Source: Desulfobulbaceae bacterium
GTDB lineage: Bacteria > Desulfobacterota > Desulfobulbia > Desulfobulbales > SURF-16
DNA length: 5,819 bases
Direction of reading: 5' to 3'
NCBI GenBank assembly: GCA_021160685.1
Contig: JAGHCC010000202.1
Span: forward strand, 1-5,819
A program made the translations under genes and the position numbers. Positions 1 to 5,232 of the stretch are shown one piece after another (the stretch's first letter is position 1; each line of letters begins with the position of its first letter). The notes beneath the pieces are model-generated. The model was not told where the DNA came from, made no database searches, and worked only from the letters and a program-made list of their open reading frames with translations.

Positions 1-70
1 CATCAGAATAAGAGACAGGCCGAGTTTCTTCCTTTTTTACCAATTCTGCTTTTTCATTTTTCTTTGCCAT
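1..70 (-). CDS. Start of a gene leaving the window, possible Hsp20-family small heat-shock protein
   Basis: Only the first 23 codons are present: a Lys/Glu-rich start MAKKNEKAELVKKEETRP followed by VSYSD at the window edge. This is too short for a domain call. A charged N-terminus of this style, rich in K and E and followed by a short polar stretch, is common in bacterial Hsp20/alpha-crystallin proteins, and a sigma-32-like promoter candidate lies upstream, so Hsp20 is my best guess; both points are inference. The gene itself is well supported by the strong GAGGAGGT ribosome binding site five bases before the ATG and by an open frame to the edge. The 104-base gap after amrS suggests it may have its own promoter. 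Confidence 0.7.
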   Translation of the reverse strand, partial: MAKKNEKAELVKKEETRPVSYSD

Positions 71-75
71 TGAGT

Positions 76-83
76 ACCTCCTC
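76..83 (-). promoter_or_regulatory. Strong ribosome binding site for the gene at 1-70
   Basis: GAGGAGGT on the minus strand, five bases before the ATG at 70, is close to a perfect complement of the 16S rRNA 3' end. It fixes the start of the partial gene. The SD lies inside a small TGAG/CTCA inverted repeat (71-84), so it could be presented in a hairpin loop. Confidence 0.75.
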
Positions 84-101
84 ATCAAAAATGATTAACA
101 T

Positions 102-122
102 TGCCGAACAGCTTTGCCGGCA
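102..122. repeat. Short inverted repeat TGCCG/CGGCA in the leader of the gene at 1-70
   Basis: A five-base stem (102-106 with 118-122) encloses an 11-base loop containing the palindrome AGCT. No U-run follows directly on the transcribed strand, so it is unlikely to be an intrinsic terminator for amrS. It would fold within the leader of the downstream gene, if the promoter at 144-173 is real. Confidence 0.3.
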
Positions 123-143
123 CCATAACACACGACATGATCA

Positions 144-173
144 AAATGGACGTTTCACAGCCCTCCTGTCAAG
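144..173 (-). promoter_or_regulatory. Candidate sigma-32 (heat-shock) promoter
   Basis: Reading the minus strand, CTTGACA (173-167) is followed after 15 bases by GTCCATTT (151-144). The E. coli sigma-32 consensus is roughly CTTGAAA, 11-16 bases, CCCCATnT, so the -35 differs at one base and the -10 at two. The TTGACA core also matches a sigma-70 -35, but no good TATAAT lies at the right distance. The candidate sits just after the amrS stop and would give a leader of about 65 bases before the ATG at 70. It would drive the partial gene at 1-70. This is a pattern match only. Confidence 0.45.
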
Positions 174-174
174 A

Positions 175-1188
175 TCAGCTCCATACCCCTTCAATGAGCT
201 CGCCGCATTTGCCGCAGCTTCCTTCACTCAGACTGTTGGTCCGGATACTAAAACCAAAGCGGCTGATCAGTTCCTCGCCGCAGGCCGGGCAGTAGCTGTT
301 TTCACCTCCCTCGCCGGGAATATTACCCTCGTAGACAAAGCGTAATCCTTCTTCAAGGCCGATCTCTCTTGCCATGCGCAGGGTTGCCGCAGGCGTGGGC
401 TCACGATCCAACATTTTATAGGTAGGATAAAAGGCTGTCACATGCCAAGGCATGGCGGGCGAGACGCTCTTGACAAACCTGGCAATATCACGCAGCTCTT
501 CTTTCGAATCATTAAGGCCGGGAATAACCAGGGTAGTTACCTCCACCCATACCCCGAGTTCATGCATGAGCTTGACATTGTCAAGAACAGGCTGCAGCCG
601 GGCCTTGCACACTTTTTTGTAAAAATCATCGGTAAAGCCCTTGATATCAATATTAATGCCGTCAAGAACCGTTGCCAGCCGGCGGGTCACATCGGCACTC
701 ATGTAGCCGTTGCTGACAAAAGCATTTTTCAACTTCCGCTTGCGGGCAAGGAGAGAGCAGTCGTAGGCAAATTCATAAAAAATTGTCGGCTCCACATAGG
801 TGTAGCAGAGACTGGCGCAATCCTGTCGGACCGCATCTTCAACCACGGATTCGGCGCTACGCTTCGTGCCGGCAATTTCGCCGCCATGACGATGGGGATA
901 CTGGGAGATATCGTAATTCTGGCAGTGAAGGCAGCGAAAATTGCAACCCACCGTGGCAATGGAGTAGGCACGGCTGCCGGGCAGGAAGTGAAACAGCGGT
1001 TTTTTTTCAATGGGATCGACATTTTCGGCAATCAGCCGGCCATAGACCAGACTGTACAGCTTGCCGGCCCGGTTTTCCCGCACTCCGCAAATGCCCCGTT
1101 TCCCCTCCTTGATGTGACAGTGATGGTTGCATAAGCCGCAAACAACTTTATTTCCCTCTTCCTGCTGATAAAACATGGCCTCTTTCAT
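175..1188 (-). CDS. amrS: AmmeMemoRadiSam system radical SAM enzyme
   Basis: This is a radical SAM enzyme of the family that co-occurs with AMMECR1 and Memo domain proteins; the reaction is not established to my knowledge. The 337-residue protein is full length. The radical SAM cluster motif Cx3Cx2C is GCNFRCLHCQN with C82, C86 and C89, which should hold the 4Fe-4S cluster that cleaves S-adenosylmethionine. It has the family N-terminal Cys-rich segment (C17, C20, C24, C34 in VCGLCNHHC and GICGVREN), the signature DPIEKKPLFHFLPGS (58-72) and a C-terminal knuckle of two CxxC pairs (C300/C303, C325/C328) that could bind a metal. NIDIKGF (179-185) and VTTLVIPGLND (217-227) are typical barrel strands. 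It resembles pyruvate formate-lyase activases, the main alternative. The ATG at 1188 has an AAGGGGG ribosome binding site seven bases upstream. No AMMECR1 or Memo gene is visible here. Confidence 0.92.
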   Translation of the reverse strand: MKEAMFYQQEEGNKVVCGLCNHHCHIKEGKRGICGVRENRAGKLYSLVYGRLIAENVDPIEKKPLFHFLPGSRAYSIATVGCNFRCLHCQNYDISQYPHRHGGEIAGTKRSAESVVEDAVRQDCASLCYTYVEPTIFYEFAYDCSLLARKRKLKNAFVSNGYMSADVTRRLATVLDGINIDIKGFTDDFYKKVCKARLQPVLDNVKLMHELGVWVEVTTLVIPGLNDSKEELRDIARFVKSVSPAMPWHVTAFYPTYKMLDREPTPAATLRMAREIGLEEGLRFVYEGNIPGEGGENSYCPACGEELISRFGFSIRTNSLSEGSCGKCGELIEGVWS

Positions 1189-1223
1189 CGTTCCGCCCCC
1201 TTGCCTGCTATTGTCCCATGCTT

Positions 1224-1544
1224 TTATTCTTCCTTAGATGTCTCGGAACGAGGTTCAAAAACATCCAGTGGTTCATCCCAGTCCGACTCACTGGTGTCGG
1301 TGATATTTGTGCCTAAATCATCCACATTACCGATATCCAGCGGCCCTGACCAGTTTTCCGGCGCTTCACAAGGTTCTATCTCCATCTGATGCCAGTTCTC
1401 CATTTCATATTCGTCCAGATTTCCATCGAAGTTCTGCACCCCAACGGTCTCTGTCTTCTCGTCAATTGCCACGACCAGGAAACGTTGTCCCTTGTCCAGA
1501 TGACAATACCAGTTGCCGATGATCGGATCAAATTCAGTTGTCAT
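1224..1544 (-). CDS. Small acidic protein of unknown function (DUF6763-like by recollection)
   Basis: I cannot assign a function. The 106-residue product is strongly acidic and looks cytoplasmic, with no signal peptide or membrane segment. The N-terminal half (about 5-60) looks like a small beta-rich domain: PIIGNWYCHLDKGQ (8-20), a RFLVVAIDE strand (21-29), VQNFDG (36-41) and a WHQMEIEP strand (51-58). A Pro/Trp-rich segment follows, with PENWSGPLD (62-70), DDLG (75-78) and SDWDEPLD (87-94), then a charged, probably disordered tail. The repeated acidic W-x-PLD pattern (NWSGPLD, DWDEPLD) could be a docking motif. The overall pattern resembles from memory the proteobacterial DUF6763 family; this is not checked. 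The ATG at 1544 has a good AAGAGGA ribosome binding site six bases upstream. It lies between the FeoA-like gene (63-base gap) and the radical SAM gene (35-base gap), probably in one transcript. Confidence 0.78.
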   Translation of the reverse strand: MTTEFDPIIGNWYCHLDKGQRFLVVAIDEKTETVGVQNFDGNLDEYEMENWHQMEIEPCEAPENWSGPLDIGNVDDLGTNITDTSESDWDEPLDVFEPRSETSKEE

Positions 1545-1607
1545 AGATTTTCCTCTTGATTTAAAAGCCGTCTGCGCTAAATTCTTACCGTAACAGATAG
1601 ACTTTCG

Positions 1608-2336
1608 CTATATGACTTCCACATATATTTTTTCCGTAAGGCCCTTGGGAATATGATGCCGTTTCTCCTTTACCGACACCATCAACGGATGGGCATCCGA
1701 GTCTTTTCTGTGTAATGCCTTGATTTTATTCCCCTCCTTGATCCAGTGCCTGTCAAGTTCAGCTGCGAGTTCGGCGTTGGCGGCAATAAAGCTGATTCTT
1801 CCTTTTTCTCCTGGCTTCATGCTGGAAAGCTGCTTCTCTTTTCCTTCCACCTTGACAAAGACAACATCACCGGGCAGCTCATACTCATACAGTTCATCTC
1901 CGGCGATAATAAAGCCCTCGACATTCACCATGGCAATATGTGCTCCCTGAACCTCAACAAAAAGAGGACCGGAGCCGGGAACATATTTTTTAACCCGAAC
2001 ACTCGTCCCTTTCGTAAGATCAAGGGCCGAAAATTTGGCAAGTTCACCCCGCCCGACTTCCAAAGCGGAGATTGTGCCTGATTCACCCGGCTCAAGGTCT
2101 GTCAGTCTCCGGTCACCGACAATAACACTCAGAAGCGACTCATAACCCAACCGTATCGTCTTTCCCTGAAATCTCAATAGCATTTCCGATACATATGCTG
2201 GTTCAATTTCAAGTTCGGTACCCTTCCTGATGTCCATTCGGGCCAGCAGCTTCTGGCCAAATCCCCCCAGACTTTTATGAAATCCTGTAACCTTCAGCCC
2301 TCTCTTTCTTTCCGCCATTTTAAGTGTTGTTTTCAT
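1608..2336 (-). CDS. Protein of three tandem FeoA-like domains
   Basis: The function is unknown. FeoA domains are small SH3-like barrels best known as the cytoplasmic partner of the FeoB ferrous iron transporter and as the C-terminal domain of DtxR regulators. The 242-residue product appears to hold three copies: residues about 6-73, 77-145 and 168-242. The second is clearest, with LTDLEPGESGTI, then a mid-domain LDLTKGTSVRV and a beta-rich VEVQGAHIAMVNVEGF end. The third begins LSSMKPGEKGRISFI; the first is more diverged. There is no signal peptide and no membrane segment. The start at 2336 is chosen because an AAGGGGG ribosome binding site sits four bases upstream; an upstream in-frame ATG at 2381 would encode the SD region itself (residues KKGGG) and is unlikely. 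No feoB lies in the window, so a role in iron uptake is not supported by context. Confidence 0.8.
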   Translation of the reverse strand: MKTTLKMAERKRGLKVTGFHKSLGGFGQKLLARMDIRKGTELEIEPAYVSEMLLRFQGKTIRLGYESLLSVIVGDRRLTDLEPGESGTISALEVGRGELAKFSALDLTKGTSVRVKKYVPGSGPLFVEVQGAHIAMVNVEGFIIAGDELYEYELPGDVVFVKVEGKEKQLSSMKPGEKGRISFIAANAELAAELDRHWIKEGNKIKALHRKDSDAHPLMVSVKEKRHHIPKGLTEKIYVEVI

Positions 2337-2340
2337 TCCG

Positions 2341-2347
2341 CCCCCTT
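2341..2347 (-). promoter_or_regulatory. Ribosome binding site that decides the start of the triple-FeoA gene
   Basis: AAGGGGG on the minus strand ends four bases before the ATG at 2336. It sits inside a longer open frame that begins at 2381, and therefore argues for the shorter, 242-residue protein. The same sequence serves amrS at 1196-1202. Confidence 0.7.
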
Positions 2348-2389
2348 TTTTTATATTTTTTGTAAAAAATTTGACAGCCAAAACTTGTT

Positions 2390-2418
2390 TACGACCACTT
2401 AATCCAATATGACCGCTT
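2390..2418. repeat. Imperfect 11-base direct repeat, 18-base period, upstream of the triple-FeoA gene
   Basis: TACGACCACTT (2390-2400) and TATGACCGCTT (2408-2418) agree at 9 of 11 positions and start 18 bases apart. Spaced direct repeats like this can be half-sites for a transcription factor. The second copy abuts the TTGCA inverted repeat. Two copies in AT-rich sequence could also be chance. Confidence 0.3.
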
Positions 2419-2431
2419 GCAGAAATTGCAA
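2417..2431. repeat. Inverted repeat TTGCA-N5-TGCAA upstream of the triple-FeoA gene
   Basis: A perfect five-base inverted repeat lies just after the cbpM stop. No T-run follows it on the transcribed strand, so it does not look like a terminator; a dimeric regulator site is possible. The 102-base gap between cbpM and the FeoA-like gene is otherwise AT-rich with no clear sigma-70 promoter. Confidence 0.35.
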
Positions 2432-2438
2432 ATAAAAA

Positions 2439-2798
2439 CTATTTTTTCAGAATATCGGCATCTCTTTCTGTCCAGCCAGTCTCTAAAAACCGTAATCGGC
2501 TCCGCAGCTGTTCAATTTCTTCAAGAAGATCCAATGTCAGGGCCACTCCGGCAAGATTTATTCCAAGATCACGTTGTAAACGGAAGGCCACTTTAGCCCG
2601 CCGCAAACTATCATCATGGAAGCGGTACTGTTCTACTGCCGTACCTGTTGGCTCCAGAATTCCTTCATCCACCAACTCGATAATACATTCGGCATGCACT
2701 GAACAGACTCGACATAACTGCCGAAGCGTCAACGAATTCCCTTCTTCAAGAACAAGACCTTCCAATACAGACAAAATCTCCTTTTTCATCATCGTCAT
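2439..2798 (-). CDS. cbpM: CbpM-like chaperone modulator (MerR-type helix-turn-helix fold)
   Basis: CbpM binds the J domain of CbpA and inhibits its co-chaperone and DNA-binding activity in E. coli; that role is inferred here by family and position. The 119-residue protein fits the family: LTLRQLCRVCSVHAE (about 23-37) resembles a MerR-like first helix pair, followed by IIELVDEGILEP (39-50), YRFHDDSLRRA (58-68) and the family segment LGINLAGVALTLDLLEEIEQL (78-98), then a short predicted coiled coil. Its ATG overlaps the cbpA stop by four bases (ATGA). The GGGAG stretch just upstream is only one base from the first ATG but seven bases from the ATG at 2792, so translation may begin two codons later. 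It is longer than E. coli CbpM (about 101) at both ends. The alternative is an HspR/MerR-like transcriptional repressor; overlap with cbpA rather than dnaK favours CbpM. Confidence 0.86.
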   Translation of the reverse strand: MTMMKKEILSVLEGLVLEEGNSLTLRQLCRVCSVHAECIIELVDEGILEPTGTAVEQYRFHDDSLRRAKVAFRLQRDLGINLAGVALTLDLLEEIEQLRSRLRFLETGWTERDADILKK

Positions 2799-3736
2799 AC
2801 TCCCAGGCCGGCCCGTGGATTAAAGGCCATTTTTTCGGCCATTTCCCGATAAATCTGTTTATCCCGTTCACTGGTAACAGGGGGAAGTTCAATTCGAAGC
2901 ACCACATAAAAATTACCAGGTGTTTTTCCAGGTATTCCTTTTCCTTTCAACCGCAACTTCCGCCCCTGAAATGAACCAGCCGGAATTTTCAAATCCACTG
3001 GTCCGCCGGGAGTCGGCGCCTTGACTGTAGCACCCAAGGCCGCTTCCCAAGGCGCCACCGGCAATTCAAGGTAAACATCCCGATTTTCCACTCGATACAT
3101 GCTGTGGGGATTAAATTCAATCTGCAGGTAGAGATCACCGGCCGGCCCGCCGCCGAGGCCAGGACTACCCTGGCCGGCCAGACGGATATGCTGCCCCTGT
3201 TTAACCCCCTTGGGTATTTTCACTTTCAATGTTCTCTCCCTGATCCGGACATGACCTTCACTGTCCAGCTCAGGAGCGCTCAAATTAAGTGTCCGGTCAG
3301 CACCATAATAGGCATTCTCCAGATCAATCAAGACCTTGGCATGATGATCCTCACCCTGACTCCGAAAGACCGCATGACCGAAATGACCACTCTGGCGCCT
3401 GCCAAAAAGTGCCTCAAAAAAATCACTGAAATCAGATCCTCCCTTCTCCGTAAATCCACCGCCACTGAACTCAAAACCGGCATTCCAATCCGGTGGCGGC
3501 CGGAAATCCTGGCCCTTCTGCCAGTTAGCCCCTAATCTGTCATAGGCTGCCCGTTTTTCCGGATCTTTGAGTACCTCATAGGCTTCACCCAGCTCCTTAA
3601 AACGGTCCTCGGCATCAGCCGCCTTATTGACATCAGGATGATATTTTCGCGCCAGCTTACGATAGGCCTTTTTGATCTCATCCTGGGTGACCTTCCTGTC
3701 TATCCCGAGTATTTGATAATAATCTTTATATTCCAT
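2795..3736 (-). CDS. cbpA: DnaJ-family co-chaperone CbpA (J domain, no zinc finger)
   Basis: CbpA is a cytoplasmic type II Hsp40 that stimulates the DnaK ATPase and hands it client proteins. The 313-residue protein has an N-terminal J domain (residues 5-69) with the essential HPD triad at 33-35, then a Gly/Phe-rich linker (about 86-120, including FEFSGGGF and FFEALFG). Two beta-sandwich client-binding domains follow (about 130-206 and 210-285), with the conserved GGPAGDLYLQI at 196-206. The CxxCxGxG zinc-finger repeats of DnaJ are absent, which separates it from DnaJ proper. The length matches E. coli CbpA (about 306). The ATG at 3736 lies 29 bases after the trkH stop, with only a weak SD-like AAGAGA about 8 bases upstream, so co-transcription with trkH is likely. 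The next gene overlaps its stop and encodes the matching modulator, which strongly supports the CbpA name. Confidence 0.94.
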   Translation of the reverse strand: MEYKDYYQILGIDRKVTQDEIKKAYRKLARKYHPDVNKAADAEDRFKELGEAYEVLKDPEKRAAYDRLGANWQKGQDFRPPPDWNAGFEFSGGGFTEKGGSDFSDFFEALFGRRQSGHFGHAVFRSQGEDHHAKVLIDLENAYYGADRTLNLSAPELDSEGHVRIRERTLKVKIPKGVKQGQHIRLAGQGSPGLGGGPAGDLYLQIEFNPHSMYRVENRDVYLELPVAPWEAALGATVKAPTPGGPVDLKIPAGSFQGRKLRLKGKGIPGKTPGNFYVVLRIELPPVTSERDKQIYREMAEKMAFNPRAGLGV

Positions 3737-3765
3737 AAAAAAAGTCTCTTTGTTTCTGCCACCCT

Positions 3766-5232
3766 TTATAAAGCTTTTTGCCTGAAACTCCAGAAATCCG
3801 GATGCAGCATTGCGAGAAAGGGAATCAACTCCAGTCTGCCGACAACCATATTAATAATAAAAATAATCTTCGTTGACACCGACAGCCCCCCGAAGCTCCC
3901 CATGGGCCCGATTTCACCAAAGCCCGGACCAATATTACCGATGGTGGCGGCGGTGCCCACCAGACCCACGACACCATCACCCTCAATGACTGTTACGGCA
4001 AGAGCAGAGCAAGTCATCAAAACAAGATAGAAGAGGAGAAAGCCAAGAATCTGCCGCTGGATATCATCGGGTACGGTTTTGTGGTCAATTTTAAGCGGTA
4101 ATATCGCTTGGGGGTGAATAACCTGAGTTATTTCACGCTTGAGATATTTGAAGCCGAACAGTACCCGAACCACCTTAACTCCACCACCAGCGGAGCCGGC
4201 GCATCCACCCACCAGCATAACGGTGAAAAGAATTGTCTGAGCGGCAACGCTCCACAGGGCAAAATCAGCAGAGGAAAAACCTGCGGTTGTAATAATTGAA
4301 ACAATTTGAAAAAGGCTGTCACGGATAGAGTCCATCAGCCCAACCGTCCCTCTGGCAAGAAGAGCGATGCAGAGACTCCCCGAGCCGAGCAGTACAATCC
4401 CACTGTAGAAACGAAACTCTTCACTCTGCGGCAATGCCAGTGGTTTTCGCTGAATAAGAAAGCGATACTGCAAAGCAAAATTGCTGCCTGCAAGAAACAT
4501 AAAGCAGGTGACAATCCAGGTAACTGCCGAATTTTGATACCCCATAATGGATTGAGGGTGGGGTGAAAAACCACCAGCACCCATGGTTGAAAGTGCATTG
4601 CAAACCGCATCAAAAATGGGCATTCCGGCGACAACAAGCAGGATCATCTCAACAAGGGTCAAAAAAACATAGACAAGCCAAAGTGCCTTGGCTGTATGGG
4701 TGATGCGCGGCGTCACCTTCTCCTCTGTGGGGCCGGGTGCCTCGGCAAAAAACATCTGTCGGCCGGCCACGGCAAACTGTGGCAGAATGGCCACAAACAA
4801 AACGATAATCCCCATGCCGCCCAACCACTGACTGAGGCTGCGCCAGAAAAAAAAGTCTTTTGGATAGAGCGAAAAATCGGTCAGAATGGTTGCACCGGTG
4901 GTGGTAATACCGGATACCGACTCAAAATAGGCGTCCAGGGGATGCAAACCGTAAAACAGATAGGGTATTGCGCCCATGACCGCAGTAACAATCCAGGCCA
5001 GGCAGACAATCAACAGCCCCTCGTTTCGCCTGAGATCATCAAAATTGCGGGAAAACCCACCATATTTCCGAAAAAGCAAACCAAGGGTAATGGAAATAAA
5101 AGAGGCTGTAGCAAAGGGAATAATTGAGGTGTACTCCCGCTCCATAACGGCAACTGCAATGGGAGTCAGCATTATTACGCCAAAGGCAACCAGAATGATG
5201 CCCAGGGCATTTAGAATATTACTTATCTTCAT
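3766..5232 (-). CDS. trkH: Trk potassium uptake channel subunit TrkH
   Basis: This is the membrane channel subunit of the Trk system, which takes up K+ with TrkA bound on the cytoplasmic side. At 488 residues it is full length (the E. coli protein is similar). It is strongly hydrophobic with many membrane segments, starting at residues 7-30. All four pore-loop repeats of the SKT superfamily are visible, each with its selectivity-filter glycine: SGITTTGAT (G113), LSTMGAGGFS (G218), SIITTAGFSS (G318) and ATIGNIGPGFGE (G435). Other family marks are SQWLGGMGI near 134-141, GGCAGSAGGG at 342-351 in the third repeat, and the VVGRLELIP segment at 463-471. The ATG at 5232 overlaps the trkA stop by one base and has no clear Shine-Dalgarno, so it probably depends on coupling to trkA. 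No frameshift or truncation is seen. A KtrB-type channel is less likely given the partner and the length. Confidence 0.96.
   Translation of the reverse strand: MKISNILNALGIILVAFGVIMLTPIAVAVMEREYTSIIPFATASFISITLGLLFRKYGGFSRNFDDLRRNEGLLIVCLAWIVTAVMGAIPYLFYGLHPLDAYFESVSGITTTGATILTDFSLYPKDFFFWRSLSQWLGGMGIIVLFVAILPQFAVAGRQMFFAEAPGPTEEKVTPRITHTAKALWLVYVFLTLVEMILLVVAGMPIFDAVCNALSTMGAGGFSPHPQSIMGYQNSAVTWIVTCFMFLAGSNFALQYRFLIQRKPLALPQSEEFRFYSGIVLLGSGSLCIALLARGTVGLMDSIRDSLFQIVSIITTAGFSSADFALWSVAAQTILFTVMLVGGCAGSAGGGVKVVRVLFGFKYLKREITQVIHPQAILPLKIDHKTVPDDIQRQILGFLLFYLVLMTCSALAVTVIEGDGVVGLVGTAATIGNIGPGFGEIGPMGSFGGLSVSTKIIFIINMVVGRLELIPFLAMLHPDFWSFRQKAL

Noticed and set aside
442..1134. A 230-codon open frame on the plus strand
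   Set aside because: It is fully antisense to amrS, whose catalytic and structural motifs are intact. The plus-strand product has no recognisable domain.
1545..1607. Terminator between the FeoA-like gene and the acidic small gene (GACGGCTTTT)
   Set aside because: There is a GC-rich stretch and a short T-run, but no complementary upstream arm to form a stable stem.
2337..2381. Upstream ATG that would extend the FeoA-like protein by 15 residues
   Set aside because: The extension would encode the strong AAGGGGG ribosome binding site of the ATG at 2336, and no good SD precedes 2381.
2337..2385. Sigma-54 or sigma-70 promoter before the triple-FeoA gene (TTGGCTGTC, AAATATAAA)
   Set aside because: The -12 GC needed for sigma-54 is absent. 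For sigma-70, the AT-rich -10 candidates lack a matching -35 at the right spacing.
3104..3535. A 143-codon plus-strand open frame
   Set aside because: It is antisense to the middle of cbpA and has no recognisable family features.
3764..3773. Palindrome CTTTATAAAG at the end of trkH as a promoter or terminator
   Set aside because: It is short, AT-rich and overlaps the stop codon. No -35 and no GC stem support either reading.
4696..5127. A 143-codon plus-strand open frame within trkH
   Set aside because: It is a shadow of a conserved membrane protein. Its Gly/Lys/Gln-rich composition reflects the complement of hydrophobic codons.
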